Positions 41,780 to 49,146 of a DNA stretch of 64,000 nt are shown here, piece after piece. The translations under genes and the position numbers were made by a program. This stretch comes from Paludibacteraceae bacterium. GTDB lineage: Bacteria; Bacteroidota; Bacteroidia; Bacteroidales; Paludibacteraceae. The notes under the pieces are model-generated. The model had not been told where the DNA came from. It was given only the letters and a program-made list of their open reading frames with translations, and made no database searches. The first letter of the stretch is position 1, and each line of letters begins with the position of its first letter. The stretch covers positions 41,404 to 105,403 of the forward strand of contig CAJOIZ010000009.1 of NCBI GenBank assembly GCA_905234835.1. The letters are read 5' to 3'.

Positions 41780-42370
41780 TCAGGCTTTAGTTATTTCTGA
41801 GCAATATATAATTTCATTGTTCTCAATAATGTGCTTTTTAAAACAATCTCCTTTTTTTAGTTTACAATCAGATAAAATGATAATATCGTTTATTGTTTTA
41901 TTTTTGTAATTTATATCAGCTACATATATATCCAAACCCATCAAGGCAAGTGAGGGGTTTAAATAGTATAGGTTTGTTTTGATGAATAAGATTCCTAATA
42001 AAACTAATAAAACAATTAATAATATCCCATCTCGTAAATTGTTTAAATCAAAGCATATTAATGGAATTATGTATGTAGTTAAGAATGTAAGATATTCGTA
42101 GTTTCCATTTTTTATTTTTTGAATTTTACACTCAATGTCCACAGCTCCCTTTAAACTGTGCGCAAATCTTTTCTTGCATACAAACGAAATAATTAAAAAA
42201 AGTAAACAGATTAATGTTGCGACATTGTGTTTAAACAAGTATTCAAAACCTACAAATTGTGCATCCATGTCAAAACAAATAGGGAAGTTTATTGATTTAA
42301 TTATTAGAAGAAAAAATAATAATCCCAGAGACATTAAATATAACTCAATTTTAGCAGTAAGATTTTTCAT
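41780..42370 (-). CDS. kwaA: Kiwa defence membrane protein KwaA
   Basis: 196 residues with four membrane helices (about 11-28, 48-66, 93-110 and 114-131) and a hydrophilic C-terminal domain (about 140-196). Length, topology and the position directly before kwaB fit KwaA, the membrane part that senses phage infection. The start overlaps the stop of the adenine methylase gene by 4 bp (ATGA), which ties Kiwa to the two upstream genes. Confidence 0.8.
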   Translation of the reverse strand: MKNLTAKIELYLMSLGLLFFLLIIKSINFPICFDMDAQFVGFEYLFKHNVATLICLLFLIISFVCKKRFAHSLKGAVDIECKIQKIKNGNYEYLTFLTTYIIPLICFDLNNLRDGILLIVLLVLLGILFIKTNLYYLNPSLALMGLDIYVADINYKNKTINDIIILSDCKLKKGDCFKKHIIENNEIIYCSEITKA

Positions 42371-43248
42371 ACGTGTTCTATATATATGTTTTTTGATGAT
42401 TTGCTTCTTTTTATAATAGGATCATGAGGAAATATTAATTGAGGAGATAAAGTTAATAATTCATACCCAGTCCTTTTCTCAGATACTGTATAATTTAAAG
42501 GGAAACGATATAACTCTAATGCTTGGTATTTTTCTCGAATCTGTGGTGTGTCATCGTATGAAAGTAACCAAGAGAATGCCGCTTCATGGAGCAGATAATT
42601 AGCTAATTGTTGATGGTCTTCTTCTTTATAATGATTCATATATAATGATTTGCCTTTTACATAATAAGGAGGGTCTAAATATGCAAAAGTATTATTAGGT
42701 ATCATACGAAGAAATGCTAAGGCGTCCATATTATACACAGTAATATGCTTTCTTCTTCGAATAATACTATTTAGACGTTCTATTAAATTTGCTTTATTAA
42801 AGCGGCAATCTAATTTGTATTTGGCTTGTAGTTGCTTTTCGAAAGAGCTGCCACCTATAGGTCCTCCTTTAATGACTCCAGAGCGATTAGTTCTTGATAA
42901 AAAGAATGTGGCCACACCTAAATCAAATGTAGGTTCTGTTGTGTTCTTTAGTACTTCCTTTTGATGGTGCCATTCTGCAAGCGTAACAGGAATGTCTTGT
43001 ATAACTTGGATAAATCGTTCAGGTTCTGTTAATAAATAGTGCCAAAATGAATATATCCCAATATTAGCATCATTTATAATGATGTTATTTACATGGTTCC
43101 CCAATAATAAATTGATGGCTGCACCGGCTCCACCCGCGTATGGTTCGGCATATACGACATTTTCCAACCCATTCTGTCTGAAAAGGTCTATCAGGAAAGG
43201 AGTCATAAGTGCTTTTCCCCCAGGATATCGTAAAGGACTACCGTTCAT
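42367..43248 (-). CDS. D12-class N6-adenine DNA methyltransferase (Dam-like)
   Basis: 293 residues. SPLRYPGGKALM (motif X, about 4-15), EPYAGGAGAAINLL (motif I, 35-48) and AYLDPPYYVKG with DPPY at 192-195 (motif IV) show an intact D12-class enzyme that methylates adenine N6 in DNA. The target site cannot be read off. It lies 2 nt after the ParB-fold gene and overlaps kwaA by 4 bp. In this position it may mark self DNA or serve a separate restriction system whose nuclease is lost. Confidence 0.9.
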   Translation of the reverse strand: MNGSPLRYPGGKALMTPFLIDLFRQNGLENVVYAEPYAGGAGAAINLLLGNHVNNIIINDANIGIYSFWHYLLTEPERFIQVIQDIPVTLAEWHHQKEVLKNTTEPTFDLGVATFFLSRTNRSGVIKGGPIGGSSFEKQLQAKYKLDCRFNKANLIERLNSIIRRRKHITVYNMDALAFLRMIPNNTFAYLDPPYYVKGKSLYMNHYKEEDHQQLANYLLHEAAFSWLLSYDDTPQIREKYQALELYRFPLNYTVSEKRTGYELLTLSPQLIFPHDPIIKRSKSSKNIYIEHV

Positions 43249-43250
43249 CT

Positions 43251-44729
43251 TTATTCTTGAATTTCTTTTATATCAAGCAACACTTCGAACAGAGGGAACA
43301 AAAAGTCCCAAAATCTATTTAAGAATTGTTTGGATATGTAATAGGAGTCTTTACTATGCTGATACCCATTTAAGACATCCAAACTATACTCGTTGTCTTT
43401 ATTGCATAATCGGCTTATTAGTTTGGACAACTCCTTATTCCTTTTTTCTTCGAATATAGTTCCAATATATGCCAGTTTTCGAGCTAATTTTATATCACGC
43501 AATTCTTTATCTTGATTTTGCAAACGCAAAGATTGAGTAAGACCTTCTGTCTCAAACCAATTATTGACTGATAGTTCTAAGAGAATCCTTATCGAAGCTG
43601 CAGCGGCATTTTTGTATTTATTAATTGGCAATTCTTTTAATTCATTAAATATACCTAAAATTCGACCGTCAGTAGTATTAAGTGTGTATATCGGTAGTAT
43701 TAGTTTTGACCTATTTTCGTCTCCTTTAATTGTTGATTTTTTAGACTTACCTTGGGGTTCCTCATTTTGTTCTTCTTGAGTATTTGTGGATGCAGGAATA
43801 TCCTCTGCTCCTACACTGTATTTATCGTCATACTCTAAGTCAACAGAAGGCAAAAACTTTAATATTTCATCCAAGTCTGTTGTGATGGTACGTGTGTCAA
43901 TTTTAATAGAAGGAGTCTCGGAGACTATATTTTTTATTAACTGAGCATATGCGACTAAGAAACCGCTTTTGTTTTTCAACTTAAATTCTAACCCATCGGT
44001 TTCAACTCCCCATTTTTCTTTTACAAGAGTATTATTGAAAAATCTCTCTAAAATAGTAATATGGAACTTATGGGAAGTGGCTTCTTTGTATTCTTTTTCA
44101 CTCAATGCTTGCTTTACTTCCTCTGTTTTTATTAGATCAATTAATCTTAGATTCCGGATGTAGCCTTCTAATTCGCCTTGCGGCATGCCTGTTTTAGAAA
44201 TGAGTGTTGGGAGATCATTTCCGTATTGTTTATACAAACGCTCAATCCACCTTTGTTGTTGGATACGAGACCAAGGTTGTTGTAAAGATGATGTACTATT
44301 TCTCTGATTTATATACCACTCAGCATCGCTAAATGAAGGTGCAACACACACTTTGACTTTATCAAGTTTTACCTCTCTCCCTTCAGATATACGCCTAACA
44401 TAGGCTCTAATGCTTTTGGGGGCTCTGTCTGGGTTTTGAAGTAATTTTAACGCTAATATACGGCGATTCCCTTCTGCAACATAAAATTTATGGTCATGCT
44501 CTTGCCACACAACAATTGGGTCTGCAGGAATATACCCGGAAGCAATAGATTTTAACAAATCAAAGAAATGTTTTTTGTCAGTTTCGTCTGCTATTAAGTC
44601 TTCCGCAAAGTCTGCTACGGATGAGTGCGGTTCATCCGGATTTAATCTTGGGTTTTCACTCCATAGTTTTAATTGCTCAATAGATCTAGGAGTCTTTTTC
44701 TCTAGCCAATTATATTTTCCTGCGTTCAT
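43251..44729 (-). CDS. ParB/Srx-fold protein with long C-terminal extension
   Basis: 492 residues. The N-terminal ParB-like domain (about 15-115) has LWSENPRLNPDEPHSSVADF and KFYVAEGNRRILALKLL with the E-G-N-R-R motif at 86-90, typical of ParB-like nuclease/CTPase-fold proteins. The rest (about 130-492) is helical with an Asp/Gln-rich stretch at about 310-335 and no motif I can name. It is not a chromosome-partition ParB, since no parA is near. It is the first gene of a tight minus-strand series: ParB, Dam, kwaA, kwaB, DUF2075. Confidence 0.75.
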   Translation of the reverse strand: MNAGKYNWLEKKTPRSIEQLKLWSENPRLNPDEPHSSVADFAEDLIADETDKKHFFDLLKSIASGYIPADPIVVWQEHDHKFYVAEGNRRILALKLLQNPDRAPKSIRAYVRRISEGREVKLDKVKVCVAPSFSDAEWYINQRNSTSSLQQPWSRIQQQRWIERLYKQYGNDLPTLISKTGMPQGELEGYIRNLRLIDLIKTEEVKQALSEKEYKEATSHKFHITILERFFNNTLVKEKWGVETDGLEFKLKNKSGFLVAYAQLIKNIVSETPSIKIDTRTITTDLDEILKFLPSVDLEYDDKYSVGAEDIPASTNTQEEQNEEPQGKSKKSTIKGDENRSKLILPIYTLNTTDGRILGIFNELKELPINKYKNAAAASIRILLELSVNNWFETEGLTQSLRLQNQDKELRDIKLARKLAYIGTIFEEKRNKELSKLISRLCNKDNEYSLDVLNGYQHSKDSYYISKQFLNRFWDFLFPLFEVLLDIKEIQE

Positions 44730-44765
44730 GGTTAAAATGTTTATATTTACTATGTTTTGTGTCTC

Positions 44766-44782
44766 GGTTGTGTCCAGTTCGT
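44766..44782 (-). pseudogene. Gene-end remnant R4 (17 bases)
   Basis: An exact 17-base match (ACGAACTGGACACAACC on the minus strand) to R2 at 36683-36699, just upstream of the ParB-fold gene. A chance match of this length within the window is improbable. Confidence 0.45.
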
Positions 44783-44834
44783 GCCTCGCTCGTCGCTTGG
44801 TGGGTTACTATCTTGTGAAATTGTCTTTCGGTGG

Positions 44835-45085
44835 TTAGCTTGAGCTTTTATTCGTCTGCTCTTGGATGGCGATTCGTTCACGAGCGTACGCTATCGCCTT
44901 CTGCAGCTTCTGCTCAAGCACTTTCTTGTCCGGCGACATCGTCATATATTCCGTCGACGCAAATTCTTCTCTTCAAAACTATCGCCGTACTCGGCTACCA
45001 ATTGTCGTGACACTGATACGACAATTTGTTTTCCGTACTCTGCACGACTGCCTTGCAGCACAAACGTATTGACAGCATTACCCAC
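44835..45085 (-). pseudogene. Collapsed YhcG/DUF1016 nuclease gene
   Basis: The first piece (about 45085-44942) reads GSRAEYGKQIVVSVSRQLVA, then EYGDSFEEKNLRR, the DUF1016 N-terminal domain. It then hits TGA. The second piece (44945-44835) reads EYMTMSPDKKVLEQKLQKAI, then AYARER, the end of such proteins. About 200 codons between (the PDDEXK nuclease part) are missing and the frames differ. A TAACTTTG -7 box at 45230-45237 may be the old promoter. Confidence 0.75.
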
Positions 45086-45719
45086 ATTTCAATAACACTT
45101 TTCGCTGCCTGGCAGTTAGACGATGTTTGACGCTTTTTGACTCAAGGTTTGACACTTTTTCGTGAGGTCAAACACTTTTTGAGTGTTGTTTTTCCATGGC
45201 TACAATTAGCCATTATACAATTCAAGGCACAAAGTTACGTAAAATTATCTATCTATGCAAATAAATTTGCATATTGCAATCTGCAAGCCTTATTTTTGCA
45301 GATCCTTTATACAATCATGAGGCACGACTTTTTCCGCATATTAAAAAGTCAACTTCTTTAGTATAGGAGTAAACCTTTTCAGCAAACAAGTCAAATGTTT
45401 ACGATTTTTAAGATTCTATCTCAGTAAACGAGTCAACCTTTTTCAGGTTTAGTCAAGGTTTAGTCAATGCTTGTATTCCTGTTCAACATGGCGTTTCACT
45501 TATATTGCCACAGGAAACTTCGCCAAGTTGCGCAAGCAAAAATTGCTTGCACTTGTCTTGTGTTCCTGTTCAGTTCTCGTTCAGTTCTTGTTCAGTTCTG
45601 GTCATAAAAGTGGCTTTAAGTCTTTGCACATCGATTACGCGAGTGCTTTATTTGCTCTTTGCCCGGTCAGCGGTTGGTCATTGTATTATCTATGAAAGTG
45701 ACATTTACTATGACATTTA
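45086..45719. other. AT-rich spacer in the island
   Basis: No gene is supported. It holds a possible minus-strand -7 box (TAACTTTG, 45230-45237) and several GTCAAACACTTTTTGAG and GTTCAGTTCTTGTTCAG type repeats (45130-45180 and 45555-45600). Confidence 0.55.
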
Positions 45720-46073
45720 CTATGACACAATCTCCCAATGACCACCTTTGTTACCATCAATACGACGGATAATGCCTTCGTTCTGAAGATTCCTTGTGTG
45801 TTTTTTGACATTTCTTTCAGACGTGTGAATAATAGTCGCAATTTCGGCAATGGTCACAATAGGATTAGTCCGCATAAGTTCCACAATTACATCCCTCGTT
45901 TTTAGTGAACTTTCTGGTGAACTTTCTGGTGAACTTTTCTGTGTAGTCTGATTATCTTGTGCAGCAGATACTTCTGATCCGATTGGTTTGCCTGTTTGTA
46001 TGTCAATAAACTTTTCCCGGGGGGGTGACACTTTTTGAGGTTGCTCTGTTACTTTTTTCTGAGGGTCTGACAC
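45720..46073 (-). CDS. Winged-helix DNA-binding protein with poly-C/G tract
   Basis: 117 residues from the only usable start in this frame, a GTG at 46073. The C-terminal half (about 58-117, TRDVIVELMRTNPIVTIAEI, then IHTSERNVKKHTRNLQNEG, ending KGGHWEIVS) is the winged helix that closes many AlbA_2 ATP-binding proteins; the rest of such a gene is absent. A SSPESSPESS repeat precedes it. A run of seven Gs at 46019-46025 lies in codon about 17. An ATG (46134) 12 bases after the expected transcription start opens another frame that joins this one only if the run changes length. Confidence 0.6.
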   Translation of the reverse strand: MSDPQKKVTEQPQKVSPPREKFIDIQTGKPIGSEVSAAQDNQTTQKSSPESSPESSLKTRDVIVELMRTNPIVTIAEIATIIHTSERNVKKHTRNLQNEGIIRRIDGNKGGHWEIVS

Positions 46074-46151
46074 TTTTCAATTGTCGTGACAGTGTTGCGA
46101 CAATTTGGTCGCAAGTTGTGACACAAGTTAGCATGATTACTATTAGACGCG

Positions 46152-46159
46152 CAAAGATA
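46152..46159 (-). promoter_or_regulatory. -7 box of the winged-helix gene
   Basis: TATCTTTG on the minus strand, matching TAnnTTTG. Transcription would start near 46146, close to the ATG at 46134. Confidence 0.5.
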
Positions 46160-46357
46160 GTAAAACATCCTGACGTATAAAATGAATTTTCCCAATTCAG
46201 GCGAAAGGGGAAGAATAGGTGCGGGAAGGCAACTTCTATAAGCACGAGAGGTTCCGTGGACGGTGCGGGTACGGCGAGAGTTCAGTGAGAGTATTGTGTG
46301 GTTTGCTTACGAACATAATAATTTTGGTATAAAGGCTGTATAAAAATATAATGAAAA

Positions 46358-46423
46358 CATAATAATGACATAATAATGACATAATAATCACATAATAATC
46401 ACATAATAATCACATAATAATCG
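46358..46423. repeat. 11-bp-period array (CATAATAATCA)
   Basis: Six consecutive 11-mers: CATAATAATGA twice, CATAATAATCA three times and CATAATAATCG, followed by related AT-rich sequence. The same unit recurs at 54834-54877. Confidence 0.85.
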
Positions 46424-46644
46424 CATAATAGAATCATAATAAAAGTATAATAAAAGTATAATATAATTATAATAAAATCATACTGCTATATGCTGATTAG
46501 AAGCTGCAAGCAAAAAGAATGCGACTTGACCGATAAGTTCAATGTTATTTACATCTATCAACGTGTTACCTGACAGGAATAGATATAAAAGCAGGATACT
46601 ATCTCTGCAAACGGACGAAACTTACGGAAGGAGAAGGTGGTCAA

Positions 46645-46710
46645 AGGGTAGCGCAGGGGTAACGCAAGGGTAGCGCAGGGATAGCGCAGGGATAACGCAA
46701 GGGTGGCGGA
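46645..46710. repeat. 11-bp-period array (AGGGTAGCGCA)
   Basis: Six consecutive 11-mers of the form RGGRTARCGCA, the last degenerate. The same unit occurs at 8179-8222. Confidence 0.8.
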
Positions 46711-46797
46711 TTGGGACGGAGCGTGATAGATGGGAGATGGAAGAGCGACGGAAAGGAGACGGAAGGGCAACGGAAAGGAGAGGAAGTTACACAGAAA

Positions 46798-46824
46798 AGC
46801 GTGAAGGTGGGGGACCTTCACGCT
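46798..46824 (-). terminator. Terminator of the GH3 gene
   Basis: A perfect 11-bp stem (AGCGTGAAGGT) with a GGGGG loop; TTTTCTGTG follows on the minus strand, 37 bases past the stop. Confidence 0.8.
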
Positions 46825-46860
46825 AATTGTTATGCGGCAGATGCCTGATACGGGCGGAGA

Positions 46861-49119
46861 TTACTTGATTCTGACGGTTGCTGTTCCGCGAATGTCATTG
46901 GCATTGGCGGCAACCATTACGTCATAATCGCCGGAAGCGACCTCCCAACCATGGGACGTTTCGCTCCACGAAGCAAGGTCGGACTTGGGGATTTCCATTG
47001 TGAGCGTCTCTTTCTCACCCGCCTGCAAGAGGCGAGTCTTGGCAAAAGCACGCAACTCCTTCTCGGGCTTGTCCATACCTCCTTCGGGTGCATGCACATA
47101 GACCTGCACCACCTCTTTGCCCGCCGTCTTACCCGTGTTGGTTACGGTCACAGAGACGGTCAGAACATCGTTTTGGAGTTTCACATTGGGGCGGCTGTAT
47201 GCAAAAGTGCTGTAACTCAAGCCGAAGCCGAAGGGATAAGCCACCTGCTTCTTATAGGTATCGAAATAGCGGTAGCCGACATAGATACCCTCCTCGTGGT
47301 TGGTATAAGTGATACCCTTGATGGGGCGGTTACGCTGACGAAGACGCTGGTAGGAGTACATATCGTAATCCTGGGGGAAGTTGCGTGTGGACCAGTGGTC
47401 ATAGACCGATACGGGCCACGTCATAGTCAGTTTGCCGCTGGGGCTGACTTTTCCAGTCAAGACATCCGCCACGGCATTTCCGCCCTCCTGTCCGGGCTGC
47501 CAAGCCATGAGGATAGCGTCCACCTTATCGCGCCACGAAACAGTCTCAATCACGGAGCCGGAGTTAATGACGACAATAACGGGTTTGTTCTGCTCGTGGA
47601 AGACATCGCTGACGCGCTGAATCATAGTCTGTTCGAGGTCGGTAAGCGTGAACTCGCCATCAATCTGCCGGTCGATGCCCTCACCTGCCTGACGAGCAAT
47701 AGTGATGATAGCCGCCGACGCCTCCTGCGCCTCGTGACGGATGCAGCGTTCGGTAATCTCTATCTCGTCGAGTTTGGGCTGCCCCTGGTCAAGGAACCAC
47801 ATAAGGGGGTTCTTGTCCACCATCAGTTTGACGCGCGCGTACTGCACATACTTCTGATAGATATCGGTCAGCGTGGGCGTAGTGTTTATGCCTTGCGCCT
47901 TCAATCCAGAGACCATATCCACCACTTTCTCGACATTGACGCAGCCGGAGCCCACACCACCAGAGAGGAAGTCGTAACTATTGACGCCGAAGAGCGCGAT
48001 AGTGTCCTTGCCAGTAGTAGCCATCGGCAGTGCGCCGTTGTTCTTAAGGAGCACCATACCCTCCGTGCCCGCCTGACGGGTGATAGCAGCATGGGCAGCA
48101 CGGTCGGGAGATTCGCTGAAGCGGTAGTTCTTATATCGAGGTGTCTTGACGATGAACTCAAGCATACGGCGCACACTGCGGTCGAGGTCCGCCATAGGGA
48201 GACGACCGTCCTTCACGGCAGCGAGTATATCTTCAATCTGTACGGGATAGCCGGGCATCATCAGGTCGTTGCCCGACTTGACGGCTTCCTCCACCGGAAG
48301 GTCGGCACGCTTGCCAATCCAGTCGGTCATAACGATGCCGTTGAAACCCCAGTCGTCGCGCAAGATGTCAGTGAGCAGCAGTTTATTGCACTGGGCATAG
48401 ACGCCATTGACGCGGTTGTAAGCCGACATGATGCACCACGGATGCGCCTCACGAACCATCTTCTCAAAGCCACGCAGGTAAATCTCGTGCAAGGCTCTTT
48501 CGCTGACCTGCTCGTCCACGCTGAAGCGTTCGGTCTCCTGAGAATTGACAGCATAGTGCTTGGGGCACGCTCCCACTCCCTGTGACTGGATACCCTTGAC
48601 GAGAGCGGTTCCGATAACGCCCGTGACATACGGGTCTTCGCTATAATACTCGAAGTTGCGTCCGCACAAGGGGTTACGGTGGATATTCATACCGGGTCCG
48701 AGGATGATGTCACAACCGTACTCGAGCGTCTCGTTGCCCATCGCTTTGCCTACGTTCTCAACTAATTCGGCATTCCACGTTCCCGCCAGACAACTGGCAA
48801 TGGGGAAACCCGTGGCAAAGTAGCGGCGGCTGTCACCGGGACGTACGGAGTCGATATGAACACCCGCAGGTCCGTCGCAAGAGAGTGTGGAAGGAATACC
48901 GAGACGCGGAATAGCATAGGTTACACCGGCAGCACCATAGACGAACTGCTTCTGATGACCAGCCGTTCCGGGCTCATAATCCTCGTCAGCCACGCCCACC
49001 AGAAGACGGGCTTTCTCCTCCAAGGTCATTGACTTCATCATCTCGTCAATGTTGTCCGCCATAACGGTTCCTAACGACAGTACTGCTGTCAATAAGGAAA
49101 GAATCATTCGTTTGCTCAT
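46861..49119 (-). CDS. GH3-family beta-glucosidase, exported
   Basis: 752 residues. A signal peptide (about 1-21, ending GTVMA) is followed by the GH3 barrel with the nucleophile region GIVMTDWIGK (Asp in VMTDW, about 263-267), the alpha/beta sandwich domain (about 350-560) with ACPKHYAVNSQETER earlier as the conserved KH motif, and a fibronectin type III-like domain (about 640-750). It hydrolyses beta-glucosides or related plant oligosaccharides in the periplasm. It is 27 bases downstream of glycogen phosphorylase on the same strand. Confidence 0.92.
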   Translation of the reverse strand: MSKRMILSLLTAVLSLGTVMADNIDEMMKSMTLEEKARLLVGVADEDYEPGTAGHQKQFVYGAAGVTYAIPRLGIPSTLSCDGPAGVHIDSVRPGDSRRYFATGFPIASCLAGTWNAELVENVGKAMGNETLEYGCDIILGPGMNIHRNPLCGRNFEYYSEDPYVTGVIGTALVKGIQSQGVGACPKHYAVNSQETERFSVDEQVSERALHEIYLRGFEKMVREAHPWCIMSAYNRVNGVYAQCNKLLLTDILRDDWGFNGIVMTDWIGKRADLPVEEAVKSGNDLMMPGYPVQIEDILAAVKDGRLPMADLDRSVRRMLEFIVKTPRYKNYRFSESPDRAAHAAITRQAGTEGMVLLKNNGALPMATTGKDTIALFGVNSYDFLSGGVGSGCVNVEKVVDMVSGLKAQGINTTPTLTDIYQKYVQYARVKLMVDKNPLMWFLDQGQPKLDEIEITERCIRHEAQEASAAIITIARQAGEGIDRQIDGEFTLTDLEQTMIQRVSDVFHEQNKPVIVVINSGSVIETVSWRDKVDAILMAWQPGQEGGNAVADVLTGKVSPSGKLTMTWPVSVYDHWSTRNFPQDYDMYSYQRLRQRNRPIKGITYTNHEEGIYVGYRYFDTYKKQVAYPFGFGLSYSTFAYSRPNVKLQNDVLTVSVTVTNTGKTAGKEVVQVYVHAPEGGMDKPEKELRAFAKTRLLQAGEKETLTMEIPKSDLASWSETSHGWEVASGDYDVMVAANANDIRGTATVRIK

Positions 49120-49146
49120 AAGGGAAAAGGTTTATTTCGTGTCAGT

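Larger units (their letters stand above)
46160..46860. other. Low-complexity spacer between the island and the GH3 gene
   Basis: No gene is supported. It contains the CATAATAATCA array (46358-46423), the AGGGTAGCGCA array (46645-46710) and the terminator at 46798-46824. Confidence 0.65.

Noticed and set aside
43251..44729. ParB-fold gene considered as chromosome-partition ParB
   Set aside because: No parA, no parS-like palindromes seen, and it is coupled to a methylase in a defence island.
31016..46073. Search for insertion sequences or integrases that would explain the island
   Set aside because: No transposase, integrase or clear terminal inverted repeats were found; only gene remnants mark the joins.
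46358..46423. Array considered as CRISPR
   Set aside because: Units are 11 bp with no spacers and no cas genes nearby.
46951..48585. A 544-codon open frame on the plus strand opposite the GH3 gene
   Set aside because: It is the shadow of a clear GH3 gene with intact motifs on the other strand; no signal, start site or family look of its own.
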